From: Candidatus Obscuribacterales bacterium
Lineage (GTDB): Bacteria > Cyanobacteriota > Vampirovibrionia > Obscuribacterales > Obscuribacteraceae
DNA: 64,000 nt
Assembly (NCBI GenBank): GCA_019752635.1
Contig: JAIELX010000001.1
Location: 186,001 to 250,000 of the forward strand
Direction: 5' to 3'
The notes under the pieces are model-generated. The model searched no databases and was not told the origin of the DNA. It worked only from the letters and a program-made list of their open reading frames with translations. This document shows positions 22,969-30,818 of this stretch, in pieces (position 1 is the first letter of the stretch; each line of letters begins with the position of its first letter). The translations under genes were made by a program, and so were the position numbers.

Positions 22969-23228
22969 GCTATAGCAAGGCTATATTAGGACTATTATTA
23001 TTGTTCTGAATATAGTGATAGCTATCTACTATCGTAGCTATCACTATTCAGTACTAGATATTAATATCGGGAGCTATAGCGGGTTTTCGACTATAGCGAT
23101 TGCTATAGCTTCGGGCTTTGCTATAGCTGCTATAGAAGAATTGCTATAGTCGAACTATAGTGCGGATTTTGCTATAGCCGGATTTTGTTGCTATAGCAGC
23201 CGGCTATAGTCGATGAAATTGCTATAGC
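22969..23228. repeat. Iteron-like array of GCTATAG / palindrome GCTATAGC
   Basis: The heptamer GCTATAG (or its reverse complement) occurs at 22969, 23073, 23091 (reverse), 23102, 23120, 23129, 23143, 23171, 23190, 23203 and 23221, with a degenerate ACTATAGT at 23154. Seven copies are the full palindrome GCTATAGC. Spacing between starts is often near 9-10 or 18-19 bases, about one or two helical turns. Such clusters are typical binding arrays for an initiator or repressor. Confidence 0.75.
23013..23046. promoter_or_regulatory. Perfect 12-bp inverted repeat in AT-rich DNA
   Basis: TAGTGATAGCTA at 23013-23024 is repeated inverted at 23035-23046 with a ten-base spacer, and the flanks GAATA and TATTC nearly extend it. 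It lies in the most AT-rich part of the control region, between the first iteron copy and the rest. It could be an operator or the melting region of an origin. Confidence 0.55.
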
Positions 23229-23239
23229 TCGTGATGACA

Positions 23240-23256
23240 TGTCATATGTATTCACG
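23240..23256 (+). promoter_or_regulatory. 17-bp element TGTCATATGTATTCACG, rightward copy
   Basis: Exact copy of the element at 22328-22344 in the opposite orientation, placed 51 bases before the GTG start of the zinc-ribbon/coiled-coil gene. This position fits a promoter element. It also argues against a start at the ATG within it (23242). Confidence 0.5.
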
Positions 23257-23307
23257 GGTCGGAGCTGGTTGGTTACGCTTTGGAGGTCGGAGATTGGAGG
23301 CGCGCAA

Positions 23308-23802
23308 GTGAGTCAGCTTGAGTTCAACTGGATGAATCGGAACAAGCCGTGCAAGTGCGGGAAGTGTCAGAAGCAGGTTGCGGTTGACGAGTCGCGAGGT
23401 TGGATAGTCCAGCTCCGCCGACCATGGTGTGAAGCCTGCATCATTGCTGAAGGTGTGCAGATACAGAGCAAGGAGAAGAAGCCGAAAGAGGCTGGTCCTA
23501 AGCCCGTGGTGCCGGCTAAAGATGCCGAGGTGGTAGCTGAGATAGAGAATCAACTCGCGTCGCTGTTTGACGAAGTCAGCCTTATTACGCAAGCTGTTGA
23601 TACCAAGGTCGCTGCGATGCAGGCGCAGATTGCTGAGTTGAAAGCGGAGAACGAGAAACTGAAGAAAGACAACGATATGTTATGGGAACGCGTTGAAGTT
23701 GTATCGAGCGATGCTCTCTTAGCCCTTCAGCGGATCAAGGCTCTCAACGTCCCAGTCCCGAGTCTGCCCAAGACCGAGAACGTGGTTGATTTGTTCGCAT
23801 GA
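23308..23802 (+). CDS. Zinc-ribbon/coiled-coil protein with C-terminal DLF motif, candidate origin-binding or regulatory protein
   Basis: The 164-aa product has a zinc ribbon (CKCGKC ... WCEAC), a Lys/Pro-rich linker, a long coiled coil (VAAMQAQIAELKAENEKLKK) and ends VVDLFA. I chose the GTG at 23308, which has GGAGG in front; the ATG at 23242 lies inside the conserved 17-bp element. It is one of only two rightward phage genes and directly follows the iteron array, so it may bind the repeats. This role is an inference; zinc ribbons and coiled coils also occur in structural and regulatory proteins. Confidence 0.6.
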   Translation: MSQLEFNWMNRNKPCKCGKCQKQVAVDESRGWIVQLRRPWCEACIIAEGVQIQSKEKKPKEAGPKPVVPAKDAEVVAEIENQLASLFDEVSLITQAVDTKVAAMQAQIAELKAENEKLKKDNDMLWERVEVVSSDALLALQRIKALNVPVPSLPKTENVVDLFA

Positions 23803-24022
23803 TTATTCACGCAAAGCTTGGCACTGGACCATTGAATCGAATCGAATCAAGCTTCGTCGCAGGAGACTGCCAGAAGTAGGCGAACGCATTGAGTTTAAGC
23901 ACGTAAACGCGAGCCGTTGGACAGATTGGCACACCGGACACGTTTATGGAGTCCGTGACTTAGGGCTATTCATTCTTTACCTACTCGATGATTGCTCTTG
24001 TGGTTTGAATCTACGCTGTTAA
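23786..24022 (+). CDS. Small unknown phage protein (78 aa or shorter)
   Basis: The frame overlaps the end of the previous gene and begins at a TTG; no ATG is available before residue 70, so the true start is uncertain. The C-terminal part (GERIEFKHVNASRWTDWHTG, then HVYGVRDLGLFILYLLDD and a Cys pair) is protein-like, resembling a small beta-barrel. It ends five bases before a strong terminator hairpin. No family recognised. Confidence 0.45.
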   Translation: MICSHDYSRKAWHWTIESNRIKLRRRRLPEVGERIEFKHVNASRWTDWHTGHVYGVRDLGLFILYLLDDCSCGLNLRC

Positions 24023-24026
24023 AGCA

Positions 24027-24054
24027 AAAGCCCCGGTTTAGTCGCCGGGGCTTT
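24027..24054. terminator. Bidirectional intrinsic terminator
   Basis: AAAGCCCCGG and CCGGGGCTTT form a perfect ten-pair stem around an eight-base loop. T-rich tracts follow on the plus side (TTTCTTCT) and A-rich DNA precedes it. It ends the rightward unit and blocks leftward transcripts from the DNA-metabolism operon, whose last gene stops at 24082. Confidence 0.85.
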
Positions 24055-24081
24055 CTTCTATGGTCTGAGCCTGTGATTCAT

Positions 24082-24558
24082 TTATTCATCCCTATCCCAT
24101 TGGTACTGCTCTGTCTCTTGCTCGCAGGCTTTTAAGAATGTCGGCATATCAACCGCAACGGTGACATTGCCGGCCGCTACGGCTCGCAATGTGCGTTTGA
24201 ACCCTTGCTTGCATTCGTGCTCTCCCTGCACTTCAATCAGGCGCTCTCTGATTTTTCCCGGCGTCCATTCTGGTGCTGATTTTGCGTGAATCTCCAGGAG
24301 CCAACCTGAATGCGCCACCGCTGGAGAACCGTTTAGATGCAACTTTGCGGTTAATGCGCTTGCATCATGGTAAGTCACTGCAAGCGGCAACTGCTGTTTG
24401 CCTTCGGTCCATCCCTTCTCCCATGCTGACAGAATCATGCGTTCCTCTTGGGTCAGCGTTACTTTTATTTCTCCGATGTCGCTCAGTCTTCCATCAAACA
24501 ATTTGTTGTCCCTCCAACAGTCAAAAGCGTGGTCGTCATAGTCCAAGTCGTTAATCAT
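24082..24558 (-). CDS. Unknown phage protein, last gene of DNA-metabolism operon
   Basis: The 158-aa product begins MINDLDYDDHAFDCWRDNK and is acidic, with a strand-rich centre (GWLLEIHAKSAPEW) and a helical C-terminus. The ATG overlaps the stop of the previous gene by eight bases. No family recognised. Confidence 0.55.
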   Translation of the reverse strand: MINDLDYDDHAFDCWRDNKLFDGRLSDIGEIKVTLTQEERMILSAWEKGWTEGKQQLPLAVTYHDASALTAKLHLNGSPAVAHSGWLLEIHAKSAPEWTPGKIRERLIEVQGEHECKQGFKRTLRAVAAGNVTVAVDMPTFLKACEQETEQYQWDRDE

Positions 24559-24880
24559 CGCTGCGCCCTAGCGGATCTCCCCGTTTGACGATGTCGTCCA
24601 TGTCGTCCGGGCATAATTCCCCGGTGAGAACTCGGCAAGTTAAGCAAGCTTCGGACTTCCACCAAAAACGGCAGCCGTAATGACTGTAAACGATGACCGG
24701 CTCAGGTTTTGGCTCTGCGCATTTGCATTGATATTGGAACGGGTCACGCTCTCGCCAATGCTTCCAAACCTCTTCCTCTGATTCGCGAATTTTGGGCAAC
24801 ATAACGTCACTGGTGCCGTTGTACTCTCCCCATCCGATTACCTTGCCGTCTTTGATAATTTCAGCGTATGCGTGGCTCAT
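24551..24880 (-). CDS. Unknown phage protein with cysteine-rich C-terminus
   Basis: The 109-aa product starts with a strand-rich segment (AYAEIIKDGKVIGWGEYNG) and has several Cys (CKC, C, CLTC, C) that could bind zinc or iron. It is coupled to the helicase gene by an ATGA overlap. No family recognised. Confidence 0.55.
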   Translation of the reverse strand: MSHAYAEIIKDGKVIGWGEYNGTSDVMLPKIRESEEEVWKHWRERDPFQYQCKCAEPKPEPVIVYSHYGCRFWWKSEACLTCRVLTGELCPDDMDDIVKRGDPLGRSDD

Positions 24881-26694
24881 TCTGCTAATTTCCTCTCTAA
24901 TGCGCTTAGTATTCCGTCTTCAACTTCGCTGTCGTCGCCGTCCACCACTTGGCGCGAAAGCTTTCGCTTGTCTTCAATGATTTCTAAAATGTCAAAGTCA
25001 ATCGTTGAGCGGCCAACTGCGTACCAGCAATTAACCGTGTCCTTTTGCCCTATTCGGTGGCATCGGTCCTCGCATTGGTCATGCAATGCCGGATTCCATC
25101 CAAGCTCGTGCGTGAGCACATTGCTTGCTGCTGTAAGCGTGTGCCCAACTCCGCCCGGTGAGTTCGTTGCGCTCGTTCCTTGTGCGCAGACAATCAGGTT
25201 GCAAGCCGGGTCTGTTTGGAATCGCTTTACGTTCGCTTGCCGCATTTCAGGCGAGTCAATCGAAAGTATGCGCGCGCAACCTGGGAACGCTTTTAGGATG
25301 TACTCTAAAATCTCTTGGTGCGTTGCGAAGTAAACCAGCTTCTCGCCGGACTCAAGAAAGTTCTTTATCCAGTCCCTAACTTCCTTCTTCTTGCCGTTGG
25401 CCGTGATTATCTTTAGGGCTTGAATGCGGACCATCATTTTCCCGCGCTCCGCCTTCTCCGCTTTATCCTCCTGGCGCTCGCGAATTAGCATCTTTTGCGT
25501 TGCAGGGTCCAGGTGCTTTATCGATTCAAGAAATTTCTTGTCTCTTAAAACCCGGTCCTTGACCCATTCTTTAAGCTCGCGCTCTGCCTTGTCGTATTCC
25601 TCTCTGTTGTCGATTTCCAAAATAACCGGCGTTCTGATTTTGTCCGGCATCTCGGTTAACACGTCCATTTTCTTGCGGCGCACATAGCAAGAGGCGCGCA
25701 TTTTTTCGTTTAGTTCAAGCTCGTTCTGTGGCGTCTTTGCCTCGTATCCGAAGTATCCCTTTTGCATTCCGCAATACCGGATCATGAATTGCCACCAACC
25801 GCCAAATTCGTCGAGCCGGTCAATGAATTTCAACAGGCTTGCGAAGTCTTGCGGCTTGTTCAACATCGGCGTTCCGCTGAGTAATAAGCGGTACTCAACG
25901 CCCTGGCGCAAAGCCATGAATGCGGCGGTCCTGGCGCTCTTGCTGTCCTTTATATAATGCGCTTCGTCTGCTGCAATGAACCTAAGCTTAAGCTCTCGCA
26001 GGTGTTCAGCTAACGGGCTAAGTACAACTTCCTTCTTGCTTTCATCAAGCCAACTGGTGCGCGCTCCGTCCGGTCCTATTCGAGTTCCAACTAACTGCTC
26101 GTAATTAGTGACGATTATGTCCGCCATGCGCAGCAACATCGGGCTTGTCTTCTTGCCCGCAACAACAACATGCCGGCCAGGGATACAAGCAGGTATTTCA
26201 CTCTCTGCCCAGTTGAATTTGAGCGATGCCGGCGTGACTATCAAAGCAGGATAGGCATTAGCGGCGTGCAAGGTTGCGAGTGCTTGTATTGTCTTGCCCA
26301 ACCCCATTTCGTCGCCAATGATTACGCGCTTTCTATCCAGTGCGTAAAGTATTCCGGCCTTCTGAAATGGAAACGGTTCTTTATTGAACCCTGGTAGATG
26401 CAATTCGGCGCTTGCTGCTCTGCTCTGGTCAACGCGTGCCTTGTGCCTGTGCTCAACTGTTGACGCTCTCATTCTGGCTTCGGGCGTCCACTCATAGGGC
26501 AGATTGGACATTGCAACAACTGCGTCAACGCTGTCAGGAACCAGCCATGATTTGGATTCTCTGATCCACTTCATGCCGGGTACGCGCGCTTTCAATTCCT
26601 CTTTCTTCTCTGCGGAATAAGGGAAGTTGATTACGTATTGCTCTCTGTCCGGAGCCAGGCTAATTAGTTCAACGTCTGCAAATAGGTCTAACAT
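24877..26694 (-). CDS. SNF2-type (SF2) helicase-like ATPase
   Basis: The 605-aa product has the full SF2 motif set of the SNF2/SMARCAL1-like group: GDEMGLGKTIQALA (motif I, Lys at about residue 134), AADEAHYIKD (DEAH, motif II), LLLSGTPMLN (III) and DRCHRIGQKD (VI). These enzymes translocate on duplex DNA to remodel or anneal it; in phages they are linked to replication and recombination. A small HARP-like N-terminal region ends in KWIRESKSWLVP. I chose the ATG at 26694 with AAGGA upstream and TAATG overlap with the previous stop. The N-terminus begins MLDLFADVEL, a DLF motif. Confidence 0.85.
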   Translation of the reverse strand: MLDLFADVELISLAPDREQYVINFPYSAEKKEELKARVPGMKWIRESKSWLVPDSVDAVVAMSNLPYEWTPEARMRASTVEHRHKARVDQSRAASAELHLPGFNKEPFPFQKAGILYALDRKRVIIGDEMGLGKTIQALATLHAANAYPALIVTPASLKFNWAESEIPACIPGRHVVVAGKKTSPMLLRMADIIVTNYEQLVGTRIGPDGARTSWLDESKKEVVLSPLAEHLRELKLRFIAADEAHYIKDSKSARTAAFMALRQGVEYRLLLSGTPMLNKPQDFASLLKFIDRLDEFGGWWQFMIRYCGMQKGYFGYEAKTPQNELELNEKMRASCYVRRKKMDVLTEMPDKIRTPVILEIDNREEYDKAERELKEWVKDRVLRDKKFLESIKHLDPATQKMLIRERQEDKAEKAERGKMMVRIQALKIITANGKKKEVRDWIKNFLESGEKLVYFATHQEILEYILKAFPGCARILSIDSPEMRQANVKRFQTDPACNLIVCAQGTSATNSPGGVGHTLTAASNVLTHELGWNPALHDQCEDRCHRIGQKDTVNCWYAVGRSTIDFDILEIIEDKRKLSRQVVDGDDSEVEDGILSALERKLAE

Positions 26695-27194
26695 TAATCC
26701 TTCCAACGTTTCTTGTTCTGTCCTTCAAGGTGTTCGTCAAGTTCCAACGAAAGCGGCTCAAGCCGCGCTTTTGACCAGTTGTATCTAAGGTTTTCTGTAG
26801 TGAGTTCCAACATCAATTGCGCCATTTTTCGACACGTGTGCAACTGCGGTAAGCTCTGCTTGGGCAGAAAGTAACCGTCCTGGTACTCCCAACATTGCAA
26901 GAACAATTCCATTGTTTTGCGCGCCCATTTGATCCACAGTACCGAGCCGGCGCGCTTGTTCTCTCGGTTTAAGCGCCTGGTTTTTGCTTCAAGCTTGCGT
27001 GATGGATTGCTCTTGCGCTTGTAGCATTGCGGGCAAAGCTTGCCTCTCGGTCTTGGTGGGTGTCCGTTGCGGCATTGGCTAAACTCGGGGAATAGGTCAG
27101 GCAATCTATTGCTCTTGGGGGGGGCATTGCTTACGTCAATCCTTAACTGTTTGTGATTGGGGCATATTTCGGGACAAGTCGCAGGGCATTTCAT
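26694..27194 (-). CDS. Cysteine-rich phage protein with DLF motif
   Basis: The 166-aa product has an N-terminal CPATCPEICPNH cluster and a second possible zinc site (CRNGHPPRPRGKLCPQCYK), then a basic helical region. The stretch RLPDLFPEF at residues 30-38 is a DLF motif between the two Cys clusters. The gene is coupled to the helicase gene, so a replication-associated adaptor role is plausible but unproven. No family recognised. Confidence 0.6.
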   Translation of the reverse strand: MKCPATCPEICPNHKQLRIDVSNAPPKSNRLPDLFPEFSQCRNGHPPRPRGKLCPQCYKRKSNPSRKLEAKTRRLNRENKRAGSVLWIKWARKTMELFLQCWEYQDGYFLPKQSLPQLHTCRKMAQLMLELTTENLRYNWSKARLEPLSLELDEHLEGQNKKRWKD

Positions 27195-27634
27195 GCGGCA
27201 CCGCCAAACAGATCTGGTTCCTCTTGCGCGAATAGGTCGGGCTCAACAGCTTCTGCAAAGTATTCGTCAAGCAGATTCGGCGCTGCGTCTTCTTCCATTT
27301 TTGCTTTCAAATATTGCTCGTCGAGATATTTGCGCGCGGCTGTTTGCACAAGCTCTACGTTTTGCAATGCCACCGTCAAACCAAATGGATCGCCGGCGGT
27401 TTCCCAAGGCTTCAAGTAGGCATTCATTGCCTTGTCTAGTCCAATCAAGCCGCCGTTGCTGCCTTCAAAGTGATTCTTTACTTTGTTGTCGATTGCTGCG
27501 AATGGCCAACAAGCGCGGCGCTCTTTCGTCTGAATGTCCTCTAAAACAATTCCTTTGTCGCTGTCTAATACTTTGTATGCGGTCACTTCTGTTTTCCTCC
27601 TGGTCCTTTCAAGTTTCCGGTCCCAAGCTCTCAT
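27191..27634 (-). CDS. Unknown phage protein with two C-terminal DLF motifs
   Basis: The 147-aa product has a strand-rich N-terminal half (VTAYKVLDSDKGIVLEDI) and an acidic C-terminal tail carrying two DLF motifs (VEPDLFAQ and EEPDLFGG) near its end. It sits between the primase-helicase and the cysteine-rich protein with four-base overlaps. The layout, a folded head and a flexible motif-bearing tail, resembles a single-stranded-DNA-binding protein, but the family is not recognised with certainty. Confidence 0.6.
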   Translation of the reverse strand: MRAWDRKLERTRRKTEVTAYKVLDSDKGIVLEDIQTKERRACWPFAAIDNKVKNHFEGSNGGLIGLDKAMNAYLKPWETAGDPFGLTVALQNVELVQTAARKYLDEQYLKAKMEEDAAPNLLDEYFAEAVEPDLFAQEEPDLFGGAA

Positions 27635-30027
27635 TTCAGTTCTCTGATATCGCTCAGTGTGTGTCGGTTCAGTAGCGTCAGTTTCGATTGCGTTCCGCCG
27701 CGAACCTTGGGAATAGTCAGTTCAACAAAGTCAACTTGCTGCTCTTCTTTGCGGTCTACGATGATTTGCAAAGCCTGCTCTGTCTCGTCGTCAACCTTCT
27801 TTTTTCGCTTGCTGTAGCGTGGCTTGCTGGGCTCTTTGTATAGCTCCCATTGTTCGGTTGATACGTCCCAAGCCACTTGTCCAACAAGGTCGTCGTCTTC
27901 AATTTTGTTGAGCAACAGAACCGTGTCCGCGTCGTAAACGATCCGGCTACTGCCCTTCACGTTATTCATGCTCACGGCCTTAAGTCCTTCAGACTTATTG
28001 ACGGTTGCAATCACAATGAATGGATTAGGGAAGATTGCATTTCTGATGCGCTCCATCTGCTCCATACGCCAATCATCTTTGTCTTCTGATGACCGAAGCT
28101 CGCGGAGTTTGTCCGCCGGTATCGGGAATTTGTTGAAGTAATCGAATGCAACAACAATGTCGTCGCATTCCGTCTCTTGCTTCAAATTCGCAACTTCCTG
28201 CAAGATTCGTTGCGTTGTAATGTCCGGCGCAACGTTGCGGTCAATAATGCAGAACCGCCGGCAAACGTCCTCGATTGCAGAACGGGCCTTCAGGTGCAAA
28301 TTGGCATCGTCGCTCTTGAGCAGTTTGCTCCTGGGCGTCTCAACCGCTCGCGATTTCATGCGATTTAGTAATTCTTCCTCGAACAATTCCAGCGAGATGA
28401 ACAAGCAACACGTTTTCGGGTTTGCCTTAAGCAAGTCAACGCACAACTGTTCAACTAAAATTGTTTTGCCTACGCCTGGTCCTGCTGCCACCGTGATTAG
28501 TGCCTGCAATCCTTCCGTCGCTTCGTCGAGCCCTGGTAATGTGCGCTGCGGTAGTCCTAAGAACTCCTTGCCGCGCATTTGCTCTAAATACAGTTCGTGC
28601 GCTGCGAGCCGTTCGGAAAGCTTCTGAACCGGTCGTAAATGTCTGTCGCTCTTGGTGGCGTTCAGTCGTTCCGCTGCGCTGGCAAGCTTGGCTGCTGCCT
28701 CTGCGATGTCGGTTATCTGTGCCAGTTCGGCGCGAACTTTGTTGAACTCTTCTTTTGCCTTTGCTTCTTTGCGCGCCTGCTGCTCGCCAACAACGCGGTC
28801 AAGTAGAAAGTCCTCGTCAAGAGGTAGTAGCGGCGCTATTCCTCTTTTATAGAACTCCTCCCAAGCAACCTGGCTCTCTTTCGGGTCGGTCAATTGGCTG
28901 AGGTAATTCGTAGCGCGATCGGCAAGCGTTGCCCGGTCTTTTGCCCTGCTAAGGTCCAGGTCCACTGTGTAGCGCTGCGCTAGGAAACCGTTGAGATTTA
29001 GAGCGGTCGCAAAGATTCCTTTAGTTGCATCGGCGCCGTACTTTCTAAGGTATTCGTCCGGGTCGTTGCAGTCGTCCCAGTAAATCGGATCAACTATGTA
29101 GATCTCTGGCCGGCGGGTAGCCTCTAGCCACTTTCTGGCTACAAGGTCCGTTGCTTCGCCGCCCGTCTTGTCCAGGTCAAAAGCAAGGGTTATCCGCTTG
29201 ACGCCCCAATCGTACAGTTTTTCGAACTTGCCGGGTTTGAGCTGCTTGGCTCCGCCGCAAGCCGACATTTGAGGCATGCCGTTTTCTCGGAACGAGAATA
29301 TTGCAATCGTGCTTTCGCCACACCATAAATCATCTCGGTACTTGTGCGCCTGGTCGAGTCCTTCCAATACAACCGAGCTGATGTCATAGCCGGCGGTTTT
29401 TACAAACTTCCGGTCGGACTCTCCGGACAAGTCCCGAGCTGCGAGCGCTCTTAGTACGCCGTATCTGTCGCGAATCGGTATAACTAGACGAGAATCCCAG
29501 AAAGTGGAATGCAGCCCGAGCGCTTTCAGCTCGTTGCGGTCGATTACGGATTCAAGCGCCTGGCGGTCGAACCATCCAAACTCGTCAGGCTCGTTGATTC
29601 CGCGCCCTTGCAAGTAGAATTGCGCGCCGCTGTTTTCGAACTTGGCTTGGCAGATTTGCAAGACTTGCTCAAGCGTGCGGTTCTCTTTGTGTCGTTTCTC
29701 CGCCGCTTCAACTGCTGCCGGCGAGCGCTCAATTTCAGGGATGTGAACGCCAACTTGATGCCCGAGCGAGCGAACCAGGTCAACCCAATCTTTGCCCCTG
29801 GGCGGATTGTTGCCGTTGATGTAAGTGAGTAAATCCGTCTTGCCGCAGCTGTTTTCTTTATTGCATTTGATGGTGTCGTAACCGCGCTTGATGAAGGCGC
29901 GGCGGTCCCCGCAAGCCGGGCAAGTCAGAGAGAAGTTCTCGCCTGTTTGCCTCGGCTTGAGGTTGGCCAGCAACGTAAGGTAATCGAGCCGTGGCAAAAT
30001 CTGCTGTTGGTATATTTCAAGAAGCAA
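27631..30027 (-). CDS. Phage primase-helicase
   Basis: The 798-aa product combines a DnaG-like zinc finger (C36-x2-C39 and C55-x5-C61), a TOPRIM-like segment near residue 280 (ITLAFDLDKTGGEA) with acidic metal ligands, and a RecA/DnaB-like helicase half with Walker A VAAGPGVGKTILVEQ at about 512-526 and a DYFNKF-type Walker B region. It would unwind the replication fork and lay primers, like T7 gp4. The start is a TTG with AAGGA nine bases upstream, overlapping the RusA-like gene. Confidence 0.85.
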   Translation of the reverse strand: MLLEIYQQQILPRLDYLTLLANLKPRQTGENFSLTCPACGDRRAFIKRGYDTIKCNKENSCGKTDLLTYINGNNPPRGKDWVDLVRSLGHQVGVHIPEIERSPAAVEAAEKRHKENRTLEQVLQICQAKFENSGAQFYLQGRGINEPDEFGWFDRQALESVIDRNELKALGLHSTFWDSRLVIPIRDRYGVLRALAARDLSGESDRKFVKTAGYDISSVVLEGLDQAHKYRDDLWCGESTIAIFSFRENGMPQMSACGGAKQLKPGKFEKLYDWGVKRITLAFDLDKTGGEATDLVARKWLEATRRPEIYIVDPIYWDDCNDPDEYLRKYGADATKGIFATALNLNGFLAQRYTVDLDLSRAKDRATLADRATNYLSQLTDPKESQVAWEEFYKRGIAPLLPLDEDFLLDRVVGEQQARKEAKAKEEFNKVRAELAQITDIAEAAAKLASAAERLNATKSDRHLRPVQKLSERLAAHELYLEQMRGKEFLGLPQRTLPGLDEATEGLQALITVAAGPGVGKTILVEQLCVDLLKANPKTCCLFISLELFEEELLNRMKSRAVETPRSKLLKSDDANLHLKARSAIEDVCRRFCIIDRNVAPDITTQRILQEVANLKQETECDDIVVAFDYFNKFPIPADKLRELRSSEDKDDWRMEQMERIRNAIFPNPFIVIATVNKSEGLKAVSMNNVKGSSRIVYDADTVLLLNKIEDDDLVGQVAWDVSTEQWELYKEPSKPRYSKRKKKVDDETEQALQIIVDRKEEQQVDFVELTIPKVRGGTQSKLTLLNRHTLSDIRELK

Positions 30028-30409
30028 GCTCGCTAATCCTTACTAAGGTGCGCTCCGGGTAGCTGGGCGCGTAGAGTCTCAACGCGTTTAAATGGTCAAT
30101 CTGTCGGTCGTCGTGATAGCTGATGCGGTTCAAAGCGTCTTCAAGCGATTTGATGCAGTTGCTCAGGTCGCCAACCTTCTTGGTGGACAGGAACAGAACC
30201 TCTAGGCTTAAGCGCGGGTGCAGGTTGCGCTTGTACTCTTCTTCTTCTGCGAGCGTTGCAACGATTTCCTCGTAACGTCTCGTCTTGAGTTGGTTCTGTC
30301 CTGATTTTGGGTTGATGCGCTGCCAAGGCTGAGGTCCAAGAGGCATGTTGTAATCTTGGTCAAGCCGCTTGTCCCTCTGCCGGCGCTCAAACTCATCCCA
30401 CCAGTCCAT
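30017..30409 (-). CDS. RusA-like Holliday junction resolvase
   Basis: The 130-aa product contains KKVGDLSNCIKSLEDALNRISYHDDRQIDHL in consecutive parts: GDLSN, K, EDALN and DDRQI are the RusA landmarks, with the Asp residues that bind metal and a Lys. RusA dimers resolve four-way DNA junctions during recombination and before packaging. The ATG at 30409 is preferred over the TTG at 30421. It overlaps the gene before it. Confidence 0.75.
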   Translation of the reverse strand: MDWWDEFERRQRDKRLDQDYNMPLGPQPWQRINPKSGQNQLKTRRYEEIVATLAEEEEYKRNLHPRLSLEVLFLSTKKVGDLSNCIKSLEDALNRISYHDDRQIDHLNALRLYAPSYPERTLVRISELAS

Positions 30410-30710
30410 TGAGAACCGCAAGCGTGTCTTGGCGTACTTTCAGCATGTCTAGGTGCGAGTGTCCTTTTAGCTCGGTGTTCTCAAACACCCTGTCAGCGAG
30501 ATATTCGCCAATGTAGCTTCTAGGATTCTTGGCCACATGTGAAACACAGTTGGCGGCAAGCAGGATTTTTAGCCGCGCGTTCTCTCTTCGTAAGTCGATA
30601 ATTCTGAGCATGTACTTTTCTGCAATGCGTTCAATCATTGCCTCGTAAGGCGCTGACGGCGACTCGCTATCAATCAATGCTTGTATTTCTGCTCTGTCTT
30701 CTAGTTTCAT
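30393..30710 (-). CDS. Unknown phage protein (105 aa)
   Basis: The 105-aa product is helical with a coiled-coil-like middle (YMLRIIDLRRENARLKILL). The start overlaps the stop of the 33-aa gene and the end overlaps the resolvase gene. No family recognised. Confidence 0.55.
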   Translation of the reverse strand: MKLEDRAEIQALIDSESPSAPYEAMIERIAEKYMLRIIDLRRENARLKILLAANCVSHVAKNPRSYIGEYLADRVFENTELKGHSHLDMLKVRQDTLAVLNGLVG

Positions 30711-30808
30711 GCGTGTTGCTCCTGTCCTAAAATCTTGTGTGCTTCGCGTGCCATCAAAAGCGGGTTCCAGCCTTTACCGTGGCGCGCTGTAAATTCCCTC
30801 GTGTCCAT
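30707..30808 (-). CDS. Tiny phage protein (33 aa)
   Basis: This frame begins MDTREFTARHGKGWNPLL and ends GQEQHA. Its stop overlaps the ATG of the next gene (ATGA). The ribosome-binding site is weak, so support comes mainly from the coupling and from the otherwise unused gap. Confidence 0.4.
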   Translation of the reverse strand: MDTREFTARHGKGWNPLLMAREAHKILGQEQHA

Positions 30809-30818
30809 GTGGTAGTAG

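Larger units (their letters stand above)
22190..23307. promoter_or_regulatory. About 1.1-kb non-coding control region, probable phage replication origin
   Basis: No convincing gene is seen here on either strand; the only long plus-strand frame (22278-22475) has no ribosome-binding site or protein-like composition. The left half is G/C-rich with short self-complementary runs (CGGTTAACCG; CCGGGG/CCCCGG types). The right half is AT-rich and holds many GCTATAGC palindromes and a large dyad, and outward-pointing 17-bp elements lie inside it. It separates leftward genes from the rightward unit. Repeats plus an AT-rich patch next to a probable DNA-binding protein gene are typical origin architecture; function is an inference. 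Confidence 0.55.
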
